Shown here one piece after another: positions 17,264-25,981 of a DNA stretch of 64,000 nt; position 1 is the first letter of the stretch; each line of letters opens with the position of its first letter. Source of the DNA: Pseudomonas sp. TH15. GTDB taxonomy: Bacteria; Pseudomonadota; Gammaproteobacteria; Pseudomonadales; Pseudomonadaceae. The DNA lies in contig NZ_JAEKEL010000001.1 of NCBI RefSeq assembly GCF_016651105.1, positions 1,447,501-1,511,500 on the forward strand, read 5' to 3'. The notes beneath the pieces are model-generated. The model did not search any database. It saw only the letters and a program-made list of their open reading frames with translations, and had not been told where the DNA came from. Both the position numbers and the translations under genes were made by a program.

Positions 17264-18090
17264 GCAACGCAGCCATCAGCAAAATCGAAGTCAAAAACGT
17301 CTTCAAGATTTTCGGCAACCGTTCCAAGGACGCGCTGGGCATGATTGCCCAGGGCAAGACCAAGGATCAGGTGCTGGCCGAAACCGGCTGCGTGGTCGGC
17401 GTGAACGACTTGTCGCTGAGCATCGGCACTGGCGAGATCTTCGTGATCATGGGCCTGTCGGGTTCCGGCAAATCGACCCTGGTGCGTCACTTCAACCGCC
17501 TGATCGACCCGACCAGCGGCGCGATCCTGGTAGACGGCGTGGACATCCTGCAATACGACATGGAAGCCCTGCGCCAATTCCGTCGTCACAAGATCAGCAT
17601 GGTGTTCCAGAGCTTCGGCCTGCTGCCGCACAAAACCGTGGTGGATAACGTCGCCTACGGCTTGAAAGTGCGTGGCGAGAGCAAGCAAATGTGCTCGGAG
17701 CGCGCGCTGCACTGGATCAACACCGTGGGCCTCAAGGGCTACGAAAACAAATACCCGCACCAGCTCTCGGGCGGCATGCGTCAACGTGTGGGCCTGGCCC
17801 GCGCCCTGGCGGCGGATACCGACATCATCCTGATGGACGAAGCGTTCAGCGCCCTCGACCCTCTGATCCGCGCCGAAATGCAGGACCAGTTGCTTGAACT
17901 GCAAAAGACCCTGCACAAAACCATCGTCTTCATCACCCACGACCTCGATGAGGCCGTGCGCATCGGCAACCGCATCGCGATCCTCAAGGATGGCCGGCTG
18001 ATCCAGGTCGGCACACCGAAAGAGATCCTGCACTCGCCGGCGGATGAATATGTGGATCGGTTCGTACAGCGACGGGCCGCGGTGGTTTAA
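17260..18090 (+). CDS. hutV: ABC transporter ATP-binding protein (HutV)
   Basis: A 276-residue cytoplasmic ATPase of the ProV/OpuAA class that energises HutXW uptake. Walker A GLSGSGKST is at 65-73, the Q-loop at about 117 (VFQSFGLL), the signature LSGGM at 169-173, Walker B DIILMDE at 188-194 and the switch histidine H227. The N-terminal 40 residues (SKDALGMIAQGKTKDQVLAETG) are the extension typical of the betaine/proline type. The protein ends soon after the nucleotide-binding domain, without the paired CBS domains that regulate many ProV proteins by ionic strength. That absence fits a metabolic rather than osmotic role, which is inference. Confidence 0.95.
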   Translation: MSNAAISKIEVKNVFKIFGNRSKDALGMIAQGKTKDQVLAETGCVVGVNDLSLSIGTGEIFVIMGLSGSGKSTLVRHFNRLIDPTSGAILVDGVDILQYDMEALRQFRRHKISMVFQSFGLLPHKTVVDNVAYGLKVRGESKQMCSERALHWINTVGLKGYENKYPHQLSGGMRQRVGLARALAADTDIILMDEAFSALDPLIRAEMQDQLLELQKTLHKTIVFITHDLDEAVRIGNRIAILKDGRLIQVGTPKEILHSPADEYVDRFVQRRAAVV

Positions 18091-18115
18091 CAGATTTGCG
18101 GGCGGTGAAGTCTAT

Positions 18116-18192
18116 TGTGGCGAGGGGGCTTGCCCCCGTTGGGCTGCGCAGCAGCCCCAGCGCTCGAACGGGGGGCAAGCCCCCTCGCCACA
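18116..18192. repeat. Paired palindrome of the TGTGGCGAGGGGGCTTGCCC family
   Basis: TGTGGCGAGGGGGCTTGCCC and its near-perfect inverse GGGCAAGCCCCCTCGCCACA enclose the smaller palindrome GGGCTGCGCAGCAGCCC. It sits between hutV and the HutH paralogue, inside the operon. Confidence 0.85.
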
Positions 18193-18231
18193 GGGTTTCA
18201 TTGATCAATAGAATTTTGTATGAGGCTCCAG

Positions 18232-19755
18232 ATGTCCCAGGCTAATAAAATCGTTATTACAGGCGACCACCTGCGTTGGCAGGATGTGGTGGCCGTCGCC
18301 CGTCATGGCGCACAGCTTGAGCTGTCGACCGAGACCTGGGCGCGGATCGACAATGCCCAGGCGATCGTCCAGCGGATCGTCGCCAGCGGCGAGCGCGCCT
18401 ATGGCGTCAACACCGGCCTCGGCGCCTTGTGCAACGTCTCGCTCAAAGACGAACAACTCAGCCAACTGTCGCGCAACACGTTGCTCAGCCACGCTTGCGG
18501 CGTCGGCGCGCCATTGGCCGACGAACAGACTCGCGCAATTATCTGTGCCGCGATCCGTAACTACAGTCACGGTAAATCCGGCATTCATCGCCAAGTGGTC
18601 GAAGGCCTGCTGGCGCTGCTCAATCGCGGCATCACCCCGCAAGTGCCGTCGCAAGGTTCGGTGGGTTACCTGACTCACATGGCCCACATCAGCATTGCGC
18701 TGTTGGGTGTCGGCAATGTCAGCTATCGCGGGCAGATCGTTTCCGCTCAGCAAGCCTTGGCCGAAGAAGGTCTGCAACCGGTTCAGCTCGGCGCCAAGGA
18801 CGGTTTGTGCCTGGTCAACGGCACGCCGTGCATGACCGGCCTCAGCTGCCTGGCGTTGGCTGACGCGACGCGTCTGGTGCAATGGGCTGACGTGATCGGT
18901 GCCATGAGTTTCGAAGCCCAGCGCGGTCAGATCGCCGCGTTCGATGCCGAGATCATCGCGCTCAAACCGCACCCGGGCATGCAGCAAGTCGGCATCAACC
19001 TGCGGGCGTTGCTCGATGGCAGTGAAGTGATCGCCAGCAGTAAAGGTATTCGTACTCAGGATGCGCTAAGTATCCGTTCGATCCCGCAAGTTCACGGCGC
19101 TGCTCGCGATCAGCTTGAGCACGCCAGACAGCAGATCGAAACCGAACTCAACTCGGTCACCGACAACCCGATGCTGCTGGGTACTCCGGACAACTATCGT
19201 GTGATGTCCCAAGCCAACCCGCACGGCCAATCGGTCGCGATGGCGGCGGACTTGCTGGCGATTGCCATGGCCGAAATCGGCTCCATCGCCGAGCGTCGCC
19301 TGGACCGTTTGATCAACCCGCACGTCAGTGGTTTGCCGGCGTTCCTGGTGGCTAATCCGGGGGTGAACTCCGGGATGATGATCGTCCAATATGTCGCCGC
19401 TTCGCTGTGTGCGGAAAACCGTCAACTGGCGCAACCGGCAGTGCTCGACAACTACGTCACTTCGGGCTTGCAGGAAGACCATTTGAGCCTGGGCACCAAC
19501 GCCGCGCTGAAGCTGCATCGCGCCCTGGAAAACTGCACGCAGATCCTCGCCATCGAGTACCTGCTGGCGGCCCAGGCGTTTGAATTCTTGAAAGAGCAAC
19601 GTTTCGGCGCGGGTACCGATGCCGCTTGGCGTCTGCTGCGCGAACGCGTCCCGGCTTACGACCAGGACCGCTGGCTGGCGCCGGATATCGCTGCTGCTGC
19701 CAGTGTGTTGAAAGACCCGATTTTGCTGCACAACGTTCTATCGAATTTGCACTGA
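18232..19755 (+). CDS. HutH-family ammonia-lyase paralogue lacking the MIO-forming Ala-Ser-Gly triad
   Basis: A 507-residue member of the histidine/phenylalanine ammonia-lyase family. The ATG at 18232 is preferred to 18220 because GAGG (18222-18225) then has correct spacing. Many active-site positions of histidase are kept: Y57 (ERAYGVNTG), H87 (LSHACG), N196 (VNGTP) and the QEDH glutamate. The loop that forms the MIO electrophile is altered: canonical [15 protein letters not shown] is here GSVGYLTHMAHI (residues 142-152), with no Ala-Ser-Gly. In this family MIO is required for ammonia elimination, so histidase activity is not expected. The frame is otherwise intact, so this is not a decayed pseudogene. 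The SBW25 hut locus is also reported to have one non-functional hutH copy. It may be a regulatory or binding paralogue, or have another reaction. Confidence 0.88.
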   Translation: MSQANKIVITGDHLRWQDVVAVARHGAQLELSTETWARIDNAQAIVQRIVASGERAYGVNTGLGALCNVSLKDEQLSQLSRNTLLSHACGVGAPLADEQTRAIICAAIRNYSHGKSGIHRQVVEGLLALLNRGITPQVPSQGSVGYLTHMAHISIALLGVGNVSYRGQIVSAQQALAEEGLQPVQLGAKDGLCLVNGTPCMTGLSCLALADATRLVQWADVIGAMSFEAQRGQIAAFDAEIIALKPHPGMQQVGINLRALLDGSEVIASSKGIRTQDALSIRSIPQVHGAARDQLEHARQQIETELNSVTDNPMLLGTPDNYRVMSQANPHGQSVAMAADLLAIAMAEIGSIAERRLDRLINPHVSGLPAFLVANPGVNSGMMIVQYVAASLCAENRQLAQPAVLDNYVTSGLQEDHLSLGTNAALKLHRALENCTQILAIEYLLAAQAFEFLKEQRFGAGTDAAWRLLRERVPAYDQDRWLAPDIAAAASVLKDPILLHNVLSNLH

Positions 19756-19844
19756 AAAACTACCCTGCCAGCGTGCCAAGGCGCCGGATGCCCAAAAGGC
19801 TGAAAGCGACGGATAACGGAATGCTCCGGAGCGAATGGCAAGTT

Positions 19845-19852
19845 AATAACAA
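19845..19852 (+). promoter_or_regulatory. Possible Hfq/Crc A-rich target ahead of hutH
   Basis: AATAACAA matches the AANAANAA pattern bound by Hfq with Crc during carbon catabolite repression in pseudomonads, 21 bases before the hutH ATG and just upstream of its ribosome binding site (AAAAGGAG). Repression of hut by this system is established knowledge; use of this exact site is inference. Confidence 0.4.
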
Positions 19853-19873
19853 TGTCTCAAAAGGAGCATTTAA

Positions 19874-21406
19874 ATGACTGCGCTTAATTTGATTCCCGGC
19901 CAACTGAGCCTTGCCCAACTGCGTGATGTTTATCAGCACCCGGTCAAAATCACCCTCGACAACAGTGCCTCGGCCCAGATCAACGCCAGCGTTGCCTGCG
20001 TGGAACAGATCCTCGCTGAAAACCGCACCGCCTACGGCATCAACACCGGTTTCGGTCTGCTGGCTTCGACCCGCATCGCCAGCGAAGACCTGGAAAACCT
20101 CCAGCGCTCGCTGGTGCTGTCCCACGCTGCCGGTGTGGGCGAGCCGATCAGTGACGCGTTGGTGCGACTGGTCATGGTGCTCAAGGTCAACAGCCTGAGC
20201 CGTGGTTTTTCCGGCATTCGCCGCGTCGTGATCGACGCGCTGATCGCGCTGATCAACGCCGAGGTTTACCCGCACATTCCATTGAAAGGTTCGGTCGGGG
20301 CATCCGGCGACTTGGCGCCTCTGGCCCATATGTCCCTGGTGCTGTTGGGTGAAGGCAAGGCTCGCTACAAAGGTGAGTGGATGGAAGCCACCGAAGCGCT
20401 GAAAGTCGCCGGTCTGACCCCGCTGACCCTGGCTGCCAAAGAAGGTCTGGCGCTGCTCAACGGCACTCAGGTTTCTACCGCTTACGCATTGCGTGGCTTG
20501 TTCGAAGGCGAAGATCTGTTCGCTGGTGCCCTGGCCATTGGTGGTCTGACAGTTGAAGCGGTCTTGGGCTCGCGCTCGCCGTTCGATGCACGCATCCACG
20601 CCGCTCGTGGCCAGAAAGGCCAGATCGACGCCGCTACCGCTTACCGCGATTTGCTGGGTGAGCGCAGTGAAGTCTCCGATTCGCACGAGAACTGCGAAAA
20701 GGTTCAGGACCCATATTCCCTGCGCTGCCAGCCGCAAGTCATGGGCGCCTGCCTGACCCAGTTCCGTCAGGCCGCCGAAGTGTTGGCCGTCGAAGCCAAC
20801 GCCGTTTCGGACAACCCGTTGGTCTTCGCTGCTGAAGGCGACGTGATCTCCGGCGGTAACTTCCACGCCGAACCAGTGGCCATGGCCGCTGACAACATGG
20901 CCTTGGCCATTGCTGAAATCGGTTCCCTGAGCGAACGCCGCATCTCACTGATGATGGACAAGCACATGTCGCAACTGCCGCCGTTCCTGGTGGCCAATGG
21001 CGGCGTGAACTCCGGCTTCATGATCGCCCAAGTGACCGCAGCGGCACTGGCCAGCGAAAACAAGGCGTTGTCCCATCCGCATTCGGTGGACAGCCTGCCG
21101 ACTTCCGCGAACCAGGAAGACCACGTGTCGATGGCTCCGGCGGCCGGCAAGCGTCTGTGGGAAATGGCCGAAAACACCCGCGGTGTGCTGGCGGTGGAAT
21201 GGCTGGCGGCGTGCCAGGGTCTGGACCTGCGTGACGGTCTGAAGACTTCGACGAAGCTGGAAAAGGCCCGTGCCATCTTGCGCGCTGAAGTGCCGTTCTA
21301 TGAGAAGGACCGTTTCTTCGCACCGGACATCAATGCGGCGAGCGAGTTGTTGTCGACCCGTTGCCTGAATGAATTGGTGTCGGCGAAGTTGCTGCCTAGC
21401 CTGTAA
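19874..21406 (+). CDS. hutH: Histidine ammonia-lyase (histidase)
   Basis: A 510-residue cytosolic enzyme that removes ammonia from L-histidine to give urocanate, the first step of the pathway and the source of the HutC inducer. All family residues are present: Y54, H84, the MIO triad A143-S144-G145 within [22 protein letters not shown]196 in LLNGTQ, and the QEDH glutamate near residue 415. A strong AAAAGGAG ribosome binding site precedes the ATG. It lies 118 bp after the MIO-less paralogue; the histidine permease gene that separates the two hutH copies in SBW25 is absent here. This is the functional copy. Confidence 0.97.
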   Translation: MTALNLIPGQLSLAQLRDVYQHPVKITLDNSASAQINASVACVEQILAENRTAYGINTGFGLLASTRIASEDLENLQRSLVLSHAAGVGEPISDALVRLVMVLKVNSLSRGFSGIRRVVIDALIALINAEVYPHIPLKGSVGASGDLAPLAHMSLVLLGEGKARYKGEWMEATEALKVAGLTPLTLAAKEGLALLNGTQVSTAYALRGLFEGEDLFAGALAIGGLTVEAVLGSRSPFDARIHAARGQKGQIDAATAYRDLLGERSEVSDSHENCEKVQDPYSLRCQPQVMGACLTQFRQAAEVLAVEANAVSDNPLVFAAEGDVISGGNFHAEPVAMAADNMALAIAEIGSLSERRISLMMDKHMSQLPPFLVANGGVNSGFMIAQVTAAALASENKALSHPHSVDSLPTSANQEDHVSMAPAAGKRLWEMAENTRGVLAVEWLAACQGLDLRDGLKTSTKLEKARAILRAEVPFYEKDRFFAPDINAASELLSTRCLNELVSAKLLPSL

Positions 21407-21446
21407 GTGGGTTTTCAGGGGAGGTTTGTTGTTACTGAAATCTATC

Positions 21447-21949
21447 CCCCTCACCCCAACCCTCTCCCCCAAGGGGGAGAGGGGGAAGGGAGCCGATCTT
21501 TATGGTTTTCAGAACCAGAGTTCGGCTCGGGAGTCAGGTCGATGTACCTCGACAGAGCAATCCGGTCAGTCCTTTTTCTTCCCTGTGAGAGAGGGGGAAG
21601 GGAGCCGATCTCGGTGAGCTTCAAGACCTGAGTTCGGCGCAGGAGTTTCAGGTCGATGTACCTCGACAGAGCAATCAGGTTAGTCCTTTTTCTTCCCTGT
21701 GAGAGAGGGAAAAGGGGTGCCGATCTCGGTGAGCTTCAAGACCTGAGTGCGGCTCGGGAGTTTCAGGTCGATGTAGCTCGACAGAGCAATCAGGTTAGTC
21801 CTTTTTCTTCCCTGTGAGAGAGGGAAAAGGGGTGCCGATCTCGGTGAGCTTCAAGACCTGAGTGCGGCTCTGGAGTTTCAGGTCGATGTACCTCGACAGA
21901 CCAACCCGGTCAGTTCCCTCTCCCTCCGGGAGAGGGCTAGGGTGAGGGG
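21447..21949. repeat. Four tandem ~115-bp repeats bounded by inverted CCCTCTCCC hairpins
   Basis: Units begin at 21492, 21604, 21719 and 21834 with GCCGATCT, giving periods of 112, 115 and 115. Units 2 and 3 differ at about four positions. Each unit contains GTCGATGTACCTCGAC, itself a small inverted repeat. The ends are imperfect inverted copies (21447-21468 and 21928-21949, 20 of 22 matching) that also form local hairpins (CCCTCTCCC...GGGAGAGGG). The array fills the 585-bp gap between hutH and hutI, so it should be transcribed within the hut operon. No coding potential was recognised. Confidence 0.9.
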
Positions 21950-21991
21950 CTTTTCAAGGCTCCCCGCCAAACGAACCTAACGGAGGCCAGG

Positions 21992-23197
21992 ATGAAAACG
22001 CTCTGGCAACACTGTCACGTCGCAACCATGGCGCAAGGCGTCTACTCGATCATCGAGGATGCGGCCATCGTGACGTCCGGTGCGCACATTGAGTGGGTCG
22101 GCCCGCGCAGCGAACTGCCGGCCGGCGAATACCCGGCCGTCAACGATTTGAAAGGGGCCTGGGTCACCCCGGGCCTGATCGACTGCCACACCCACACAGT
22201 GTTCGGCGGTAATCGCAGCGGCGAATTTGAACAGCGCCTGCAAGGCGTCAGCTACTCGGAAATCGCCGCGGCGGGTGGTGGCATCGCCAGCACCGTGCGC
22301 GCCACTCGCGCGGCCAGCGAAGACGAACTGTTCGCCAGCGCCGCCAAGCGTCTGAAAAGCCTGATGCGCGACGGCGTGACCACGGTCGAGATGAAGTCCG
22401 GCTACGGCCTCGATCTGGCCAGCGAGCGCAAGATCCTGCGGGTCATTCGTCGCCTCGGCGCCGAGCTGCCGGTCAGCGTGCGCAGCACCTGCCTGGCCGC
22501 CCACGCCTTGCCGCCGGAATATAAGGATCGCGCCGACGATTACATCGACCACATCTGCGCCGAGATGCTGCCGGCCCTGGCTGCCGAAGGGTTGGTGGAT
22601 GCGGTCGACGCGTTCTGCGAATACCTGGCGTTCTCGCCGGTCCAGGTCGAGCGCGTGTTCATCACTGCCCAGGCACTCGGTTTGCCGGTGAAGCTGCATG
22701 CCGAGCAGTTGTCGTCCCTGCACGGTTCGAGCCTGGCGGCGCGTTACCACGCACTGTCGGCCGATCACCTGGAGTTCATGACCGAAGACGACGCCATCGC
22801 CATGGCCGAGTCCGGCACTGTCGCGGTGCTGCTGCCGGGTGCGTTCTACTTCCTGCGCGAAACCCAGTTGCCGCCGATGGACGCCCTGCGCAAACACGGG
22901 GTGAAAATCGCTATCGCCAGCGACCTCAATCCCGGCACTTCGCCGGCGTTGTCGTTGCGCTTGATGCTGAACATGGCCTGCACCTGTTTCCGCATGACCC
23001 CGGAAGAAGCACTGGCCGGCGCAACCATTCATGCTGCCACGGCGCTGGGCATGGCCGAGACTCACGGGTCGCTGGAAGTTGGCAAGGTCGCAGACTTCGT
23101 CGCCTGGCAAATCGATCGTCCCGCTGACCTGTCGTACTGGCTGGGCGGCGACCTGGAAAAACGCATCGTGCGTCACGGTGTCGAAACAAGTATTTAG
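21992..23197 (+). CDS. hutI: Imidazolonepropionase
   Basis: A 401-residue metal-dependent amidohydrolase that opens the ring of 4-imidazolone-5-propionate to N-formimino-L-glutamate, the third step of histidine breakdown. The metal ligands H66 and H68 are in [35 protein letters not shown] lies near 131-144, the KLHAEQLS histidine near 235 and [13 protein letters not shown] supplies the catalytic Asp near 310. The length is typical. An AACGGAGG ribosome binding site precedes the ATG. Eleven bases separate it from hutG. The long repeat array immediately upstream separates it from hutH. Confidence 0.97.
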   Translation: MKTLWQHCHVATMAQGVYSIIEDAAIVTSGAHIEWVGPRSELPAGEYPAVNDLKGAWVTPGLIDCHTHTVFGGNRSGEFEQRLQGVSYSEIAAAGGGIASTVRATRAASEDELFASAAKRLKSLMRDGVTTVEMKSGYGLDLASERKILRVIRRLGAELPVSVRSTCLAAHALPPEYKDRADDYIDHICAEMLPALAAEGLVDAVDAFCEYLAFSPVQVERVFITAQALGLPVKLHAEQLSSLHGSSLAARYHALSADHLEFMTEDDAIAMAESGTVAVLLPGAFYFLRETQLPPMDALRKHGVKIAIASDLNPGTSPALSLRLMLNMACTCFRMTPEEALAGATIHAATALGMAETHGSLEVGKVADFVAWQIDRPADLSYWLGGDLEKRIVRHGVETSI

Positions 23198-23207
23198 GAG
23201 AGCAGTT

Positions 23208-24011
23208 GTGGATAAGGTTCTGAACTTCAAACAAGGCCGCGTGCCGCTGCTGATCAGCATGCCCCACGCTGGCCTGCGCCTGACCCCGGCGGTCGAGGCC
23301 GGGTTGATGCCCGACGCACGCAATCTGCAGGACACCGACTGGCACATTCCGCTGCTTTACGAATTCGCCGCCGAGCTGGGTGCCAGCACCCTGGATGCCG
23401 AGTACTCGCGGTATGTCATTGATTTGAACCGGCCGTCCGACGACAAGCCGCTGTACGCTGGCGCGACCACCGGTCTGTACCCGGCAACGCTGTTTGACGG
23501 CACTCCATTGTTCCGCGAGGGCATGGAGCCGTCTGCGGCGGAGCGGGCGACCTATCTGGAGCAAGTCTGGACGCCTTACCACAGCACGTTGCAGAACGAG
23601 CTGGCGCGACTGAAGGCCGAGTTCGGCTACGCACTGTTGTTCGATGCGCACTCGATCCGCTCAGTGGTCCCGCACCTGTTCGACGGCAAACTGCCGGACT
23701 TCAACCTCGGCACCTTCAACGGCGCCAGTTGCGATCCTCAGTTGGCCTCTCAGTTGGAAGCGATCTGCGCCAGGCACACCGATTACAGCCATGTGCTGAA
23801 CGGCCGCTTCAAGGGCGGCCACATCACCCGGCATTACGGCAACCCGGCCGAGAACTTCCACGCGGTGCAACTGGAGCTGGGGCAGTGCACGTATATGGAA
23901 GAGTTTGAACCGTTCCGTTACCGGCCTGATTTGGCGGCGCCGACGCAGGTGGTGTTGAAGGAGTTGCTGCAGCACTATCTGGCCTGGGCAAAGTCTCACT
24001 ACACCGCATAA
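23208..24011 (+). CDS. hutG: N-formylglutamate deformylase (formylglutamate amidohydrolase)
   Basis: A 267-residue cytosolic enzyme that hydrolyses N-formyl-L-glutamate to glutamate and formate, the last step of the pathway started by HutF. The start is the GTG at 23208 giving MDKVLNFKQGRVPLLISMPHAG, behind TAGGAG (23195-23200); a longer open frame from 23031 lies inside hutI and is rejected. Family motifs include SMPHAG at residues 17-22, DTDWHIPLLYEFAAELG and the histidine-containing FDAHSIRS near residue 145. As the last gene of the hut unit it is followed by a pair of inverted REP-type elements. Confidence 0.96.
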   Translation: MDKVLNFKQGRVPLLISMPHAGLRLTPAVEAGLMPDARNLQDTDWHIPLLYEFAAELGASTLDAEYSRYVIDLNRPSDDKPLYAGATTGLYPATLFDGTPLFREGMEPSAAERATYLEQVWTPYHSTLQNELARLKAEFGYALLFDAHSIRSVVPHLFDGKLPDFNLGTFNGASCDPQLASQLEAICARHTDYSHVLNGRFKGGHITRHYGNPAENFHAVQLELGQCTYMEEFEPFRYRPDLAAPTQVVLKELLQHYLAWAKSHYTA

Positions 24012-24016
24012 CCCCC

Positions 24017-24107
24017 TGTGGGAGCGAGCCTGCTCGTGAAGGCGTCCGGTCAGCCAGCATCTACGTTGACTGACACACCGCATTCGCGAGCAGGCTCGCA
24101 TCCCACA
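24017..24107. repeat. REP-type palindrome pair (GAGCGAGCCTGCTCG variant)
   Basis: TGTGGGAGCGAGCCTGCTCG and its imperfect inverse CGAGCAGGCTCGCATCCCACA follow hutG at the end of the hut operon. About 145 bp of unremarkable sequence with no clear promoter then leads to the peptidase gene. Confidence 0.8.
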
Positions 24108-24254
24108 GGATGGTGTACACCCTGCGAAGTTGATGGCTGACAAACGGTGACTGTCCCGGAGCATGCTCATTGACGTAATTCGGGTTTATGATGCCGGACG
24201 GCAGAATAATTGAAGTCCCCCCAGGGATGACCTCGACCCCTTACGGAGCGTGCA

Positions 24255-25226
24255 ATGCAGACTTTGTACCCGCAGATCAAACCCTACGCCCGGCACGATC
24301 TGGCCGTCGATAAAACCCACACGCTGTATGTCGACGAAAGCGGTTCACCGGAAGGTTTGCCGGTGGTGTTCATCCACGGCGGCCCAGGCGCCGGGTGTGA
24401 TGCCCAAAGCCGTCGGTACTTCGACCCAAACCTGTATCGCATCGTCACCTTCGACCAGCGCGGCTGCGGTCGCTCCACGCCCCACGCCAACCTTGAGAAC
24501 AACACCACCTGGGATCTGGTCGCCGACCTCGAGCGGATCCGCAAACACCTGAACATCGAGAAATGGGTGCTGTTCGGCGGCTCCTGGGGATCGACCCTGG
24601 CGCTGGCCTACGCGCAAACCCATCCGGAGCGTGTCCACGGTCTGATCCTGCGCGGGATCTTTCTCTGCCGCCCGCAGGAAATCGAGTGGTTCTACCAGGC
24701 TGGCGCCAGCCGTCTGTTCCCCGACTACTGGCAGGACTACATCGCGCCGATCCCGCTGGACGAGCGCGGCGACTTGCTCACCGCTTTCCACAAGCGCCTG
24801 ACCGGCAACGATCAAATCGCCCAGATGCACGCAGCCAAAGCCTGGTCCACCTGGGAAGGCCGAACCGCGACCTTGCGTCCGAATCCGCTGGTGGTTGATC
24901 GCTTCTCCGAGCCACAACGCGCACTCTCGATTGCTCGCATCGAATGCCACTACTTCACCAACAACGCTTTCCTTGAGCCGAACCAGCTGATCCGCGACAT
25001 GGGCAAGATCGCTCATTTGCCCGGCGTGATCGTTCATGGCCGCTACGACGTGATCTGCCCGCTGGACAACGCCTGGGAATTGCATCAGAACTGGCCAAAC
25101 AGCGAACTGCAGGTGATCCGCGATGCCGGTCACGCCGCGTCCGAACCGGGCATCACCGATGCGTTGGTGCGTGCCGCTGGTCAGATGGCCCGACGCTTGC
25201 TTGATCTGCCGCCTGAAGAAGCATGA
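24255..25226 (+). CDS. pip: Proline iminopeptidase (alpha/beta hydrolase, S33)
   Basis: A 323-residue cytosolic peptidase that releases N-terminal proline from peptides. The oxyanion motif HGGPGAG is at residues 41-47 and the nucleophile is S110 in GGSWGS. The catalytic Asp is expected in HGRYDVICP and the His in [11 protein letters not shown] near the C-terminus. The segment [11 protein letters not shown], typical of Pip cap domains, is present. Its stop overlaps the start of dtd by four bases, so the two are translated together, an arrangement I recall as common in Pseudomonas. Confidence 0.95.
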   Translation: MQTLYPQIKPYARHDLAVDKTHTLYVDESGSPEGLPVVFIHGGPGAGCDAQSRRYFDPNLYRIVTFDQRGCGRSTPHANLENNTTWDLVADLERIRKHLNIEKWVLFGGSWGSTLALAYAQTHPERVHGLILRGIFLCRPQEIEWFYQAGASRLFPDYWQDYIAPIPLDERGDLLTAFHKRLTGNDQIAQMHAAKAWSTWEGRTATLRPNPLVVDRFSEPQRALSIARIECHYFTNNAFLEPNQLIRDMGKIAHLPGVIVHGRYDVICPLDNAWELHQNWPNSELQVIRDAGHAASEPGITDALVRAAGQMARRLLDLPPEEA

Positions 25227-25660
25227 AGGGCCTGCTGCAACGCGTGCGTGGCGCGCGAGTCGAGGTAGCGGGGGAAGTGGTTGGCGCGGTAGACCAGGGT
25301 TTGCTGGTGCTGGTGGCTGTCGAGCCCGAGGACACTCGGGCCAGCGCCGACAAACTTCTGCATAAGCTGCTTAACTATCGTGTATTCAGCGACGCCGAGG
25401 GCAAGATGAATCTGTCCCTGGCGGATGTCGGCGGTGGGTTGCTGCTGGTCTCGCAGTTCACCCTGGCCGCCGACACCAAGAGCGGGCTGCGGCCGAGTTT
25501 TTCGACCGCGGCACCTCCGGCCCTGGGCGAAGAACTTTTCGACTATCTATTAGGCAAAGCGAAACAGATGCATGGCACTGTGGCATCAGGTAGATTCGGC
25601 GCGGATATGCAGGTTCACCTGGTCAATGATGGCCCGGTAACCTTCCTGTTACAGACCTGA
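25223..25660 (+). CDS. dtd: D-aminoacyl-tRNA deacylase
   Basis: A 145-residue homodimeric editing enzyme that hydrolyses D-aminoacyl-tRNA (and glycyl-tRNA-Ala), protecting translation from D-amino acids. Both signature motifs are present: SQFTL at residues 77-81 and the Gly-cisPro motif GPVT at 137-140 in [12 protein letters not shown]. The length equals that of the E. coli enzyme. Overlap with pip implies coupled translation. Downstream begins the leader region of opgG. Confidence 0.96.
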   Translation: MKGLLQRVRGARVEVAGEVVGAVDQGLLVLVAVEPEDTRASADKLLHKLLNYRVFSDAEGKMNLSLADVGGGLLLVSQFTLAADTKSGLRPSFSTAAPPALGEELFDYLLGKAKQMHGTVASGRFGADMQVHLVNDGPVTFLLQT

Positions 25661-25828
25661 CAGCCCCTGAAACAGGTTTTTAGGGGCATTTCGACTGAAA
25701 ACAGGGGGTTTTCGCGATAAATACTTTGTTACCCCTGATGCGTTGTAACGCGGCCTACTAGATAATCGCGCGCTACGGGGATCAGCGTTCGTTGGTCCAT
25801 TTTGACTTAGGTAGAGACTTGCCCGGAA

Positions 25829-25857
25829 CCTATTGGGGAATCATTTAGCCCCATAGG
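25829..25857 (+). promoter_or_regulatory. Hairpin covering the ribosome binding site of the opgG leader ORF
   Basis: CCTATTGGGG pairs with CCCCATAGG across a ten-base loop, with one bulged T. The right arm includes the AGG of the AGGAG site (25855-25859) used by the small ORF at 25868. Folding would block initiation there. The preceding stretch, 25661-25828, shows no gene. Confidence 0.5.
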
Positions 25858-25867
25858 AGTCGGAACA

Positions 25868-25939
25868 ATGCTCGCCAACTTGGCAAGAGTGGTCTGTAGG
25901 GCCGGTTTTTTCATGCGGCACACCTCACAGGCCCTTTAA
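25868..25939 (+). CDS. Putative 23-residue leader peptide upstream of opgG
   Basis: The ORF encodes MLANLARVVCRAGFFMRHTS followed by QAL and a stop. AGGAG ends eight bases before the ATG, ideal spacing and better than for opgG itself. It lies 42 bases before the opgG start. The peptide is basic and mildly hydrophobic with no recognised family. It could be a leader peptide controlling opgG, a small membrane-active protein, or chance. I call it on the ribosome binding site and placement only. Confidence 0.4.
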   Translation: MLANLARVVCRAGFFMRHTSQAL

Positions 25940-25981
25940 CTGGCCGTTGGTTTTTTGATCTGTTTTCGGCGAGGGTTGCTC

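Noticed and set aside
18232..19755. Calling the MIO-less hutH copy a pseudogene
   Set aside because: The frame is intact with a good ribosome binding site and conserved non-MIO residues, so a CDS of altered function is better supported.
21407..21631. Short frames through the 115-bp repeat array
   Set aside because: They change register between copies and lack ribosome binding sites, so the repeat is treated as non-coding.
21447..21949. CRISPR array
   Set aside because: The repeats are contiguous 115-bp units without unique spacers and no cas genes are present.
24171..24198. TTGACG...TATGAT as a promoter before pip
   Set aside because: The spacing is only 11 bases, too short for a sigma-70 promoter.
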